From the NCBI GenBank assembly GCA_016721605.1, contig JADKHS010000036.1:1-64000 (forward strand): a stretch of DNA of 64,000 nt, given 5' to 3'. The notes under the pieces are model-generated. The model worked only from the letters and a program-made list of their open reading frames with translations, made no database searches and was not told the DNA's origin. The stretch's first letter is position 1. Each line of letters starts with the position of its first letter. The stretch comes from Nitrosomonadales bacterium (GTDB lineage: Bacteria > Pseudomonadota > Gammaproteobacteria > Burkholderiales > Gallionellaceae). Positions 9,875 through 19,085 of this stretch are shown here, piece by piece. The position numbers were made by a program, and so were the translations under genes.

Positions 9875-10786
9875 ATGATATTACAGAAACCAGTTATTTT
9901 GCTATTTGGCAAGAATGGCCAAGTTGGCTTCGAGTTGCAAAGGGCATTGTCGCCGTTGGGCTTGGTGCATGCCTTTGGCCGACAAGATTGCGATTTGGCT
10001 AGTTTATCGCAAGTAAGAGAAATTGTGCGTCAGCTACGCCCCGATATTATTGTGAATGCTTCGGCTTACACCGCAGTAGATAAGGCCGAGAGCGAACCAC
10101 AGGCTGCTTACCTAATTAATGCCGCTGTACCCAGTGCGCTCGCAGAAGAGGCAGCCGCTATAGACGCACTGCTCATACATTATTCGACTGATTATGTATT
10201 TGATGGTATGCAGGCCGGATGGTATGTAGAGGACGATATCCCAAACCCGCAATCAGTTTACGGTGCAAGCAAACTGGCGGGCGAGAATGGAATTGCCGCG
10301 GTTGGTTGCCGCAATTTGATATTCCGTACCAGTTGGGTATTTGGTGCGCACGGTGGAAATTTCGCCAAAACAATTCTTAGGCTTGCTAAAGAGCGGGAAT
10401 CGCTTAATGTAATAGCTGATCAGTATGGTGCTCCGACGTCAGCGCATTTAATTGCGGATGTTACCGCCCAGGTTATTGTCCGATATTGGAATGAAGTAAA
10501 TCGAGAAAGTTTTTCTTATGGCATCTATCATTTGGTTGCTGCCGGTGAAACAACTTGGTACGACTATGCCAAATATGTAATTGATTATGCTGAAAAAATA
10601 GGAATTGACTTACGGTTAAAATCGAGTGCAATTGAAGCAATTCCCAGCATTAACTATCCGTTACCTGCACCACGTCCGTCCAATTCCAGGCTTGATAGTG
10701 GGAAGCTGCGGAAAACGTTTGGTTTGATTCTGCCAGATTGGCATCAAGACATGGTGCCTGTATTGGAGAAAATTATTACGGTTTAA
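9875..10786 (+). CDS. rfbD: dTDP-4-dehydrorhamnose reductase
   Basis: Last step of dTDP-L-rhamnose synthesis: NAD(P)H-dependent reduction of dTDP-4-keto-rhamnose. The 303-residue protein has the extended SDR fold: ILLFGKNGQVGFEL nucleotide loop, NASAYTAVDKAE, STDYVFDG, and the catalytic YGASK (Tyr and Lys) near residue 130. An in-frame GTG at 9872 sits directly before the chosen ATG. The partner genes rfbA, rfbB and rfbC are not in the window, so this copy is solitary, following trkH by 40 bases. Confident assignment to the family. Confidence 0.92.
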   Translation: MILQKPVILLFGKNGQVGFELQRALSPLGLVHAFGRQDCDLASLSQVREIVRQLRPDIIVNASAYTAVDKAESEPQAAYLINAAVPSALAEEAAAIDALLIHYSTDYVFDGMQAGWYVEDDIPNPQSVYGASKLAGENGIAAVGCRNLIFRTSWVFGAHGGNFAKTILRLAKERESLNVIADQYGAPTSAHLIADVTAQVIVRYWNEVNRESFSYGIYHLVAAGETTWYDYAKYVIDYAEKIGIDLRLKSSAIEAIPSINYPLPAPRPSNSRLDSGKLRKTFGLILPDWHQDMVPVLEKIITV

Positions 10787-10915
10787 AAATCATGATCGAA
10801 TAGAACTCCAAGATTACAAGCACCGGTGAAATGAAGCTTCGGACACACAGTGCGCACGGGATGGGATCCGATAGTGTTGTTGGCTGACCTGAATGCCCAA
10901 TTACCAAGTGCGCAA

Positions 10916-11407
10916 TTATTCACCGGAGCGTACCAAGCGTACCCGGTAACCAGCACTGTTATGCTCTGAGCCATAGTCCACGTAGCCATAATCGAAATTA
11001 ACTCCCCAAGCGTAAGCAGGCTCGTCAGCCGCGGGCGGCGCTGACCAAAAAGGAGACCCTGGCGTTCCTGGAAATGCGTCCGTATCAATCGCCGGGTTAC
11101 AGCGGCTGGAATCTACAATGCTTGACAGTTCCTTTAAACTGGGGAGACGCCAAGGTTTACCACTGGTTAAGGCTTCGTTTTTAGCCCAGCTCTGAGCCTG
11201 ATCCGAACTATAAGCGGTTGCGGTTCCACTATAACCATTGGCCGTGATCTTCATGCCTTCCGCGCAGCGCCGCCAGATCAGGCCAGTAACGCTGTCAGTG
11301 ACTTCATTGCCATCCGTTGAAATTACATACCGGGCCTGCGTTTGTCCATTTAGGTCGCCTAGCTCAGCTACTGCATCCGCCAGCGGCATGGGGGTAACGG
11401 TTTTCAT
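10916..11407 (-). CDS. DUF1566 (Lcl C-terminal-like) domain protein
   Basis: A 163-residue protein with the DUF1566 pattern: VTDSVTGLIWRRCAEG, then a WAKNEALTSGKPWRLPSLKE segment, then PFWSAPPAADEPAYAWGVNF and GYRVRLVRSGE. These motifs occur in many bacterial surface and secreted proteins of unknown function. The start at 11407 is preferred because AGGAG on the minus strand is seven bases upstream, whereas the ATG at 11413 is only one base from it. No signal peptide is evident. A second protein with a similar domain is encoded at 55665-56105. Confidence 0.8.
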   Translation of the reverse strand: MKTVTPMPLADAVAELGDLNGQTQARYVISTDGNEVTDSVTGLIWRRCAEGMKITANGYSGTATAYSSDQAQSWAKNEALTSGKPWRLPSLKELSSIVDSSRCNPAIDTDAFPGTPGSPFWSAPPAADEPAYAWGVNFDYGYVDYGSEHNSAGYRVRLVRSGE

Positions 11408-11828
11408 GATCATGCTCCTAAAAGTTAAGTAATGTAGATCCGCACTTCTTATTCTGTGCTATTTAAATAATTAGAAACAACATTCCATTATATTTAATTT
11501 TGATCAAGAGTGTCCGGCTAACTTTTAATTTTACTTCTGGAAGCTCCACCCGTAAATATGGGTAAGACACTGTTCGTTTAGCGCATAGATTCCTTCGTTA
11601 ACATACGCAGCACAGTTGAACTGAAGCGGGGGCATGAGGCATCCTGCATCGTTTGGATGCAAAACGATAGGGCATGTATACGGATAAACATGCACAAAAC
11701 ATATGCAAACACTTCACATTTTGCCTTTTTTTAGTTAGGATGCATCCCTAACTTCTGTAGCGCGCCTTCACTCAGCTTCACATAAATCAATTGTATCGTT
11801 AACCTCTAATTATAAAGCGAGATTCATC
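11408..11828. other. Intergenic region upstream of trxA with short palindromes
   Basis: No gene is visible. Two short inverted repeats are present: GCATCC...GGATGC near 11642-11663 and GTTAGG-7-CCTAAC at 11734-11752. The second contains the palindrome GGATGCATCC and lies about 80 bases before trxA. It could be an operator or a small hairpin; nothing in the sequence decides this. Confidence 0.5.
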
Positions 11829-12155
11829 ATGAGTGAGCATATCCATTATGTTACTGATCCAACCTTTGCCGCTGATGTACTACAGGCACCCCTACCAGTA
11901 CTGGTAGATTATTGGGCAGAATGGTGCGGCCCATGCCGTAGTATCGCTCCGATTTTGGAAGAGATTGCCAAGGAATATGCTGGGCGTATGACCGTAGCAA
12001 AAATGAATGTGGATGAAAACCAGCAAACTCCACAGAAATATGGTGTCCGTGGCATTCCCACGCTGATGCTGTTCAAGAACGGAAATATCGAAGCAACCAA
12101 AGTTGGCGCACTATCTAAATCGCAGCTCACCGCATTTATTGACAGCCATATTTAA
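11829..12155 (+). CDS. trxA: Thioredoxin 1
   Basis: Cytoplasmic disulfide reductase of 108 residues, the standard size. The active site [15 protein letters not shown] is at about residues 30-44, and the cis-proline loop [11 protein letters not shown] follows. AKMNVDENQ and the C-terminal [12 protein letters not shown] are typical. The gene precedes rho, the same order as in Escherichia coli and many proteobacteria. The uninterrupted frame and short length leave no doubt. Confidence 0.97.
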   Translation: MSEHIHYVTDPTFAADVLQAPLPVLVDYWAEWCGPCRSIAPILEEIAKEYAGRMTVAKMNVDENQQTPQKYGVRGIPTLMLFKNGNIEATKVGALSKSQLTAFIDSHI

Positions 12156-12327
12156 ATCATCTAAACTAAAATTATGGTTTTTTTGTTTCGTTAGCTCCTG
12201 TTGCATAATACTCACAAATCCTAATACTCAAGGCAGTTCATGTCATGCACGCGGCATCCTCGCGCAAACGGTAATACCTCCCTAAGCAGGCTCCCTAAAC
12301 TTCGTAATATCACCCATCCATTTTTAT

Positions 12328-13584
12328 ATGCATTTATCTGACCTCAAGACCAAACACATCACCGAACTGGTGAGCATAGCAACAACAAACCAGATCGACA
12401 ATGCCAATCGCATGCGTAAGCAAGACCTGATTTTCGCCCTGCTTAAAAATCAGGCAAAAAAAGGTGAGAGTATTTTCGGCGAAGGTACGCTGGAAGTATT
12501 ACCCGACGGATTTGGCTTTCTGCGTTCGCCAGATATTTCTTACTTGGCGGGACCGGATGATATTTACGTTAGTCCAAGCCAGATCCGTCGTTTCAACTTA
12601 CATACCGGGGACTCGATTGAAGGCGAGATCCGCACTCCCAAAGAAGGGGAGCGTTACGTCGCTTTAGTAAAGGTAGACAAGGTTAATTCTGAGGCTCCGG
12701 AAAATACGAAGAACAAGATACTGTTCGAAAACCTGACGCCGCTGTTCCCAACTAAGCAAATGGCACTGGAGCGGGACATCCGTGCCGAGGAAAACGTTAC
12801 TGGTCGCATTATTGATATTGTCGCTCCCATTGGTAAAGGCCAGCGCGGGTTGCTGGTAGCCTCGCCAAAATCTGGCAAGACCGTGATGTTGCAGCATATC
12901 GCCCATTCCATCGCGGCAAACAACCCGGATGCACATCTGATTGTCCTATTGATCGACGAACGTCCCGAAGAAGTTACCGAAATGAGCCGTAGCGTGCGCG
13001 GTGAGGTGGTTGCTTCTACCTTTGACGAGCCTGCCACACGTCACGTTCAGGTCGCTGAAATGGTGCTGGAAAAAGCCAAGCGTCTAGTTGAACATAAAAA
13101 GGATGTGGTCATTCTTTTGGATTCCATCACTCGGCTGGCGCGTGCCTACAACACTGTTGTACCGTCTTCCGGCAAAGTGCTTACTGGCGGCGTTGATGCT
13201 AATGCCCTGCAGCGTCCTAAACGTTTTTTCGGAGCGGCCCGTAATGTTGAAGAAGGCGGCTCACTTACCATTATCGCTACGGCGTTAGTGGATACCGGTT
13301 CCCGTATGGACGATGTGATTTACGAAGAATTTAAGGGAACCGGTAATATGGAAATTCATCTTGACCGGCGTATGGCAGAGAAACGCATCTATCCGGCCAT
13401 TAACATTAATCGTTCCGGTACACGTAGAGAAGAGTTGCTGATTAAATCAGACCTTTTGTCCAAAATTTGGGTGCTGCGCAAACTACTCTATCCGATGGAT
13501 GAATTGGAATCAATGGAATTTCTACTGGATAAAATTAAAGCGACTAAGAACAACGCTGATTTTTTCGATTCAATGCGCCGCTAA
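12328..13584 (+). CDS. rho: Transcription termination factor Rho
   Basis: Hexameric RNA-dependent ATPase that ends transcription. 418 residues, the normal length. The N-terminal RNA-binding region begins [15 protein letters not shown] and contains the cold-shock-like [10 protein letters not shown]. The ATPase core has [11 protein letters not shown] (Walker A), [16 protein letters not shown] and the Q/R-loop segments through [19 protein letters not shown]. The 172-base leader after trxA is AT-rich; Rho leaders are often autoregulatory, but no specific structure is recognised here. Confidence 0.97.
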   Translation: MHLSDLKTKHITELVSIATTNQIDNANRMRKQDLIFALLKNQAKKGESIFGEGTLEVLPDGFGFLRSPDISYLAGPDDIYVSPSQIRRFNLHTGDSIEGEIRTPKEGERYVALVKVDKVNSEAPENTKNKILFENLTPLFPTKQMALERDIRAEENVTGRIIDIVAPIGKGQRGLLVASPKSGKTVMLQHIAHSIAANNPDAHLIVLLIDERPEEVTEMSRSVRGEVVASTFDEPATRHVQVAEMVLEKAKRLVEHKKDVVILLDSITRLARAYNTVVPSSGKVLTGGVDANALQRPKRFFGAARNVEEGGSLTIIATALVDTGSRMDDVIYEEFKGTGNMEIHLDRRMAEKRIYPAININRSGTRREELLIKSDLLSKIWVLRKLLYPMDELESMEFLLDKIKATKNNADFFDSMRR

Positions 13585-13735
13585 AATTTTAATAGATTTA
13601 ATTTAAAATTAATATGGTTCCATGCGGGTTCGGCTTGATTTTGATCCAAAAAGCCTTGAGTTAATCAATCCTGTAGGAATGTAGTAACTTGACAGCTTTC
13701 TACCTGCGGCTACGATTGAACTAGCGTTAAACCAA

Positions 13736-14968
13736 TTAGCGTTCGCTGGGCCTGCTGAATATTCTCTCCTTGGGCCGGGGGAAATTTGCTTTTACGGCCG
13801 TAGTGTCGGCTAAATTGCAGCCTTTCCGCATATTATCTTCTTCCCGCTCTAAGGCAAAAGCAGCCATCATTGTTGATGAATGGGTAGCCAAAATAATCGT
13901 CAAACCAGGAAACTGTTCCTGTGCCATTTTTTTAAGCTGGGTAAGAAGTCGTTGTTGCCAATCTTCGTGTAGATGTGCCTCAGGTTCGTCAATCAGCAAA
14001 ATTGTGTTGCGCGTCATATATGCGCCGAGGCGCACAAACAATTGCACCAGACTTTTTTCCCCGTTGCTGAGTGTGTCGAGTCGGTGCAAATTTTCATTGC
14101 GCACGACTTCAACCTCATGTGGATCTTTGCGAACATCCTTGATTGCGGTACAAGTATTAGAAAAAACTCGCTCATTAACCAATTTTACAGCGCGATCAAA
14201 ACGTCCGTCATCAAGCCACTTCAGCCAAACCAGTAGGTTATCGAGTGAGTCACGCCAATCGCCGCTTTCTGTGCCAAAAGAGTGCGAAGGAGCGTAATTC
14301 CAGTTCAGAGGGGGAACAATGGCGCGGTGCTGATCTGGATTAACTGGCGCTATATCACGATAGGCCGAGAAATAAATGACTGTGGGCCAATCCAGTATGC
14401 TTTCTTCAAAGCCACCAATTTTTTCACCTGTGGCTGCATCAACACCTGAAATAAAGTTTGTAATCCATTTGTCATGCAGGCCAATTGTCGACCAGGTTTC
14501 TGCTGCATTGCGGCAGAAGCCAAAACGATGCCATTGTTGCGCCCCTACTTTGCCCAGTGCTTCTTCGTCCCACTGACGCAAGTTACTTTCCGCCTCTAGC
14601 TGGCCAGCAAGCAGGGACAATACAGCAACTTGTTCATGGCCATCTTCACTGTAGTGAATACGAAAATCCAATTGTGCCCGTCCCGGGCCGCGATCCAGGT
14701 TTTCCAGGTTAAACGGTGTGTCGAAGCGGCGATTATGGGCTGCGGCTAAATCCTGAGGCTTGCTAAAGCCAGTCATCCCCATTAAGGCTGAAATTAATTC
14801 CAATATCGTTGTCTTGCCTCGTCCATTTTTTGAATGGAGCATAAAGAAATTGCAAGACTCGTTATTATTGTCGGTGAAGTTTATTTCTTCGGGTTGTATC
14901 TGAAATGGACCAATGCGGTCTACGGTCAGCCATAACGGCGTAAACTCATATATCTGGAAGTTATCCAT
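13736..14968 (-). CDS. AAA/SMC-like ATPase of unknown function
   Basis: A 410-residue stand-alone ATPase. Seen in order: Walker A NGRGKTTILELI near residue 48, ABC-type signature LSNGEKSLVQLF near 297, Walker B ILLIDEPEAHLHEDW near 322, and switch histidine IILATHSSTMM near 350. These place it among the AAA_21/AAA_23 SMC-like proteins that include RecF, RloC and OLD-type ATPases. It has no coiled-coil arm and no TOPRIM nuclease domain. AAGGAG lies nine bases before the start on the minus strand. It sits alone between rho and clpB with no partner gene. A role in DNA repair or phage defence is possible but not shown. Confidence 0.75.
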   Translation of the reverse strand: MDNFQIYEFTPLWLTVDRIGPFQIQPEEINFTDNNNESCNFFMLHSKNGRGKTTILELISALMGMTGFSKPQDLAAAHNRRFDTPFNLENLDRGPGRAQLDFRIHYSEDGHEQVAVLSLLAGQLEAESNLRQWDEEALGKVGAQQWHRFGFCRNAAETWSTIGLHDKWITNFISGVDAATGEKIGGFEESILDWPTVIYFSAYRDIAPVNPDQHRAIVPPLNWNYAPSHSFGTESGDWRDSLDNLLVWLKWLDDGRFDRAVKLVNERVFSNTCTAIKDVRKDPHEVEVVRNENLHRLDTLSNGEKSLVQLFVRLGAYMTRNTILLIDEPEAHLHEDWQQRLLTQLKKMAQEQFPGLTIILATHSSTMMAAFALEREEDNMRKGCNLADTTAVKANFPRPKERIFSRPSER

Positions 14969-15286
14969 TGATTGTTTCTCCTTGTGGCCATGGCCTGCAC
15001 AATGTTGTAGTCATTCAGCAAGATGCCATGCACACGAGCTGTCGGTTGACCCAAGAGCCGCCAGCATTCGCCCGTTCACGGCAAGCTTTCCGTACCGGAC
15101 TCATGGAAAAACGAAAAATATTTTAGACTAAAGAGGATTGCCCAGTCAAGGTGAAGCGAGATCAGATCGATTGTAAAGATGGGTGTAGAAATTGACGGGG
15201 CATGCTTTATCAATACAGCCCCTTTGCAATAGGTAACCTTGAGTAACTGAGTTTGTATTAATTTGATCGAATATGGTTTTGGGATA
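14969..15286. other. Intergenic region upstream of clpB
   Basis: No coding frame of quality is visible. The right end leads into the heat-shock promoter at 15287-15312. The rest holds nothing I can name. Confidence 0.6.
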
Positions 15287-15312
15287 CTTGAAATTTCAAC
15301 CATCTGCCCCAT
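15287..15312 (+). promoter_or_regulatory. Sigma-32 (RpoH) heat-shock promoter of clpB
   Basis: The -35 element CTTGAAA at 15287-15293 and the -10 element CCCCAT (followed by CT) at 15307-15312 match the RpoH consensus exactly, with a 13-base spacer inside the accepted range. A transcript starting about 15320 would carry AAGGAG at 15333-15338 and the clpB ATG at 15344. This is the expected control for this chaperone gene. Confidence 0.88.
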
Positions 15313-15343
15313 CTATCAACTAATAATTTTCTAAGGAGCCATT

Positions 15344-17922
15344 ATGAGATTCGACAAGTTTACGACTAAGCTGCAACAGGCGCTGTCTGATGCCCAGAGT
15401 TTAGCTGTGGGCAGCGACAATCAATTCATTGAACCGCAGCATTTACTGCTGGCATTGCTCAACGATGCCGATAGTGGCGCGGCCTCACTGCTTGCGCGTG
15501 CAGGTGGGAATGTTGCTCCCTTGAAAGAAGCGTTGACGCAAAGTGTGGGACGCCTGACCAAGGTAGAAGGACATGGCGGCGAGGTGCAGGTTGGGCGTGA
15601 TCTCGCTAATTTGTTTAATATCACTGATAAGCAAGCGCAAAATCGTGGCGACCAATTTATTGCCTCGGAAATGTTTTTATTAGCGCTAACCGAAGATAAA
15701 GGTGAGTGCGGGCGTCTATTGAAACAGCACGGTCTAGTCCGCGCGGCTTTGGAGCAAGCGATCAACGCGGTCCGTGGCGGACAAAATGTGGGAAGCCAGG
15801 AAGCGGAGGGTCAGCGCGAAGCGTTGAAGAAATACACTCTGGATCTTACTGAGCGTGCCCGTCAAGGCAAGTTGGATCCAGTGATTGGACGTGACGATGA
15901 GATCCGTCGCGCTATTCAGGTTCTGCAACGCCGCACCAAAAATAACCCGGTTTTGATTGGTGAACCGGGCGTAGGTAAGACCGCTATCGTGGAAGGCTTA
16001 GCGCAGCGTATTGTCAATGAAGAAGTACCGGAATCCCTGAAGGGTAAGCGCGTGTTGTCGCTTGATATGGCGGCGTTACTGGCCGGTGCGAAATATCGCG
16101 GCGAATTCGAAGAACGCCTGAAATCTGTGCTAAAGGAAGTAGCCATGGAAGAAGGCCGCAACATCGTATTTATTGATGAACTGCACACCATGGTCGGCGC
16201 AGGTAAAGCTGAAGGCGCAATGGATGCAGGCAATATGCTAAAGCCAGCATTAGCACGCGGCGAGTTGCATTGCATCGGTGCGACCACATTGGATGAATAC
16301 CGCAAATACATCGAGAAAGATGGTGCGTTAGAGCGTCGTTTCCAAAAGGTGCTGGTAGATGAACCTACAGTGGAAGCGACCATCGCTATCTTGCGTGGTT
16401 TGCAGGAAAATATGAACTGCACCATGGTGTGGAGATTACTGATCCGGCCATCGTGGCCGCGGCAGAATTGTCGCACCGCTATATTACCGACCGTTTTTTG
16501 CCGGACAAAGCCATTGATCTGATAGACGAAGCCGCCGCCCGTATCAAGATGGAAATTGACTCCAAACCGGAAGTGATGGACAAACTTGACCGGCGGCTGA
16601 TTCAGTTGAAAATTGAACGCGAAGCAGTGAAGAAGGAAAAGGACGAAGCATCGAAAAAACGCATGCAGCTTATCGAAGACGAGATTGAGAAGCTGTTACG
16701 TGAATATGCCGACTTGGAAGAGATATGGAAAGCGGAGAAAGGCTCGGCTCATGGCACAGCACAGGTAAAGGAAGAAATCGAACGCGTACGTGCCGAAATT
16801 ATCCGGGTGCAACGCGAAGGCAAATTGGACAAAGTGGCCGAGTTGCAATATGGCAAACTCCCGCAACTCGAAGCGAAATTAAAAGAGGCGAATCAGGCAG
16901 AGGCAGCCAAACCTCAAAATCGGCTGCTGCGCACGCACGTGGGTGCGGAAGAAATCGCAGAAGTAGTGAGTCGTGCCACCGGTATTCCGGTTTCCAAAAT
17001 GATGCAAGGCGAGCGTGACAAACTGTTGCAGATGGAAACCAAGTTGCACGAACGCGTGGTCGGACAAGACGAGGCCGTACGCTTGGTGTCGGACGCAATC
17101 CGCCGTTCGCGTTCTGGACTTGGGGATCCTAACCGTCCCTACGGATCCTTCCTGTTTTTAGGTCCCACTGGAGTCGGTAAGACCGAATTATGCAAGGCGT
17201 TGGCTGGATTTTTGTTCGATTCAGAAGATCATCTCATCCGCATCGACATGAGTGAGTATATGGAAAAGCATTCCGTGTCGCGACTGATCGGTGCGCCGCC
17301 AGGCTATGTTGGCTACGAAGAGGGCGGCGGGCTTACCGAGGCTGTACGACGCAAACCCTATTCCGTCATATTGTTGGACGAAGTGGAGAAAGCGCACCCG
17401 GATGTGTTCAACGTGCTTCTGCAAGTATTGGATGATGGCCGCATGACAGACGGACAGGGGCGTACCGTAGATTTCAAGAATACAGTGGTTGTAATGACCT
17501 CGAACCTGGGCAGTCAAATGATCCAGCAGCTATCAGGCGATGACTACCAGGTTATAAAACTGGCTGTGATGGGTGAGGTAAAGAATTATTTCCGTCCTGA
17601 ATTCATCAACCGCATAGACGAAGTGGTGGTGTTCCATGCACTGGATGAAAAGAACATCAAGGCTATCGCACGTATTCAATTAGGCTATTTGGAGAGTCGC
17701 CTGGCTGCAATGGATATGAAACTGGAGATTACCGATGCCGCTCTGGCGGAAATCGCCACTGCCGGTTTCGATCCTACTTATGGCGCCCGCCCGCTCAAAC
17801 GTGCCATTCAGTCACAACTGGAAAATCCGCTTGCCAAACAGCTTTTGGAAGGTCGCTTCGCCGCTAAAGACACCATTAAGATTCATTGCTTAGGTGGGGT
17901 AATGAGGTTTGAAAAAGGCTAG
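15344..17922 (+). CDS. clpB: ATP-dependent disaggregase ClpB (one frameshift)
   Basis: Hexameric Hsp100 chaperone that extracts proteins from aggregates with DnaK. The N-domain starts [21 protein letters not shown]-1 has [15 protein letters not shown] and [13 protein letters not shown]. The coiled-coil middle domain spans roughly residues 405-525, and AAA-2 has [28 protein letters not shown] and the sensor-2 region [10 protein letters not shown]. The frame breaks at the A run 16407-16410: adding one A reads [16 protein letters not shown] and joins both parts to about 859 residues, the family length. A sigma-32 promoter lies just upstream. The break is very probably a sequence error. Confidence 0.96.
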
Positions 17923-18269
17923 CCTATCATGGCTTTTTGGCACTGGACGGACGTTGCCTGAACTCAGCGCGGCGGCGGCCAAGACGCCGGAGCGGATCTC
18001 AAGCATCAGCAAAGGCAGGTAGCAATAGTGGATAGATGATGGTTGCAAAAGGAAAGTGTGTTGTCCTTAAGTGGCATCGTCGTTACGTTAGCGCCCGATT
18101 TTGACACATTCAAGGGCCAGTTTTCACTGGCTCCTTGTAACGGCGCGTATTTATGAGGCTAGGTTCGCCAAAAGCCCATAAATATCTCCGGGAACCTCTC
18201 CGAATGCTTTGCGCTACGCTGCTTTTCGAGCGGTGTGTTGCTGGGTGGTGTCAAAGTTGGCGGCGTTTC
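17923..18269. other. Intergenic region after clpB
   Basis: No gene is seen between the end of clpB and the convergent HbpS/GlcG-like gene. The only structure is a strong hairpin at 18111-18137, listed separately. Confidence 0.55.
18111..18137. other. Perfectly paired hairpin with one bulge
   Basis: CAAGG + GCCAGT, loop TTTC, ACTGGC, one bulged T, CCTTG. The eleven-pair stem lies between clpB (plus) and the convergent HbpS/GlcG-like gene (minus). No T run follows on either side, so it is not a classic intrinsic terminator. It may mark a transcript end or be a processing site. Confidence 0.4.
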
Positions 18270-18761
18270 TCACTTCAAGCGGTCTTTGATTTTAGCGATT
18301 CCTGCTTCTGCGCATTGCTCATCGAGATGGCCGCCAGGTGCACCACCGATGCCAATGGCACCAATTGTGTCGCCTTCCACTTGAATGGGTACCCCGCCAC
18401 CCAAGGCAATGAAATCATTTATGAAGACAAGATTAGCGGCTGCAGGATTTTTTTGCGTATTTTCCATTAGCCGCGCGGTCGAATTTTTGATCGTAAGCGC
18501 GGTGTAAGCTTTCCTGCGGCTGGTATCGATAGAATGCGGGCCTGCATTGTCTGCACGTTGTAACGCCTTGAGCTGTCCAGCACGGTCGACCACAGCACCG
18601 CTGACGTTATAGCCCTTCGAAGAGCAGTCAGCGACGGCGGCGGCAACGGCCTCTACTGCCAGTGCGGTCGGGATGTCCCTGACGGTGCGAACCTGTGCGT
18701 GAACATTGCTGGTAGTAACGAGAGTTGCAAAAACAAAAGCACTTGTAACGCGTGAAATCAT
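18270..18761 (-). CDS. Secreted HbpS/GlcG-family haem-binding-like protein
   Basis: A 163-residue protein of the DUF336 family (GlcG/HbpS). It has an N-terminal signal peptide (MISRVTSAFVFATLVTTSNVHA, predicted cut after VHA). The domain is complete: AVAAAVADCSSKGYNVSGAVV, RADNAGPHSIDTSRRKAYTAL, and the glycine-rich FIALGGGVPIQVEGDTIGAIGIGG before the C-terminal AEAGIAKIKDRL. Characterised members bind haem or, in other contexts, small metabolites; which applies here is unknown. The gene is monocistronic and convergent with clpB. Confidence 0.85.
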   Translation of the reverse strand: MISRVTSAFVFATLVTTSNVHAQVRTVRDIPTALAVEAVAAAVADCSSKGYNVSGAVVDRAGQLKALQRADNAGPHSIDTSRRKAYTALTIKNSTARLMENTQKNPAAANLVFINDFIALGGGVPIQVEGDTIGAIGIGGAPGGHLDEQCAEAGIAKIKDRLK

Positions 18762-19085
18762 GGTAATTCTCCTAGTGGTTGTTGAATTTATTAAGTACTT
18801 CCAAGGAAGCTTCTAAAAAATCTTGGGATAACTTTAAATATTCGTACATCGTTAGTTAGGATATCGGTTGAATAAGTTTCAGCTGCGCTTAGTTTGTGTT
18901 CTTCGAGTATGTCGCTATTTTGATTCATTTGGTAAAGCTAACATGTCCATTATTAGAGTCGGCTATTAAATAGTACATTAATTATATAGTTAATTGATAT
19001 TTATCATTAATTAGATTAGTTAATTAATTAGACTAACATTTGCAAGCGTGAATTTATCGAATTTAAAGAAAGGTGGGGTTAAACG
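18762..19085. other. AT-rich upstream region of the DUF11 surface protein gene
   Basis: The interval between two divergent genes contains a very AT-rich stretch, about 18965-19040, with repeated TTAATTAGA-like words, clearly poorer in GC than its surroundings. No gene is seen. It probably holds the promoters of both flanking secreted-protein genes and may bind a nucleoid protein; this is inference. Confidence 0.5.
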
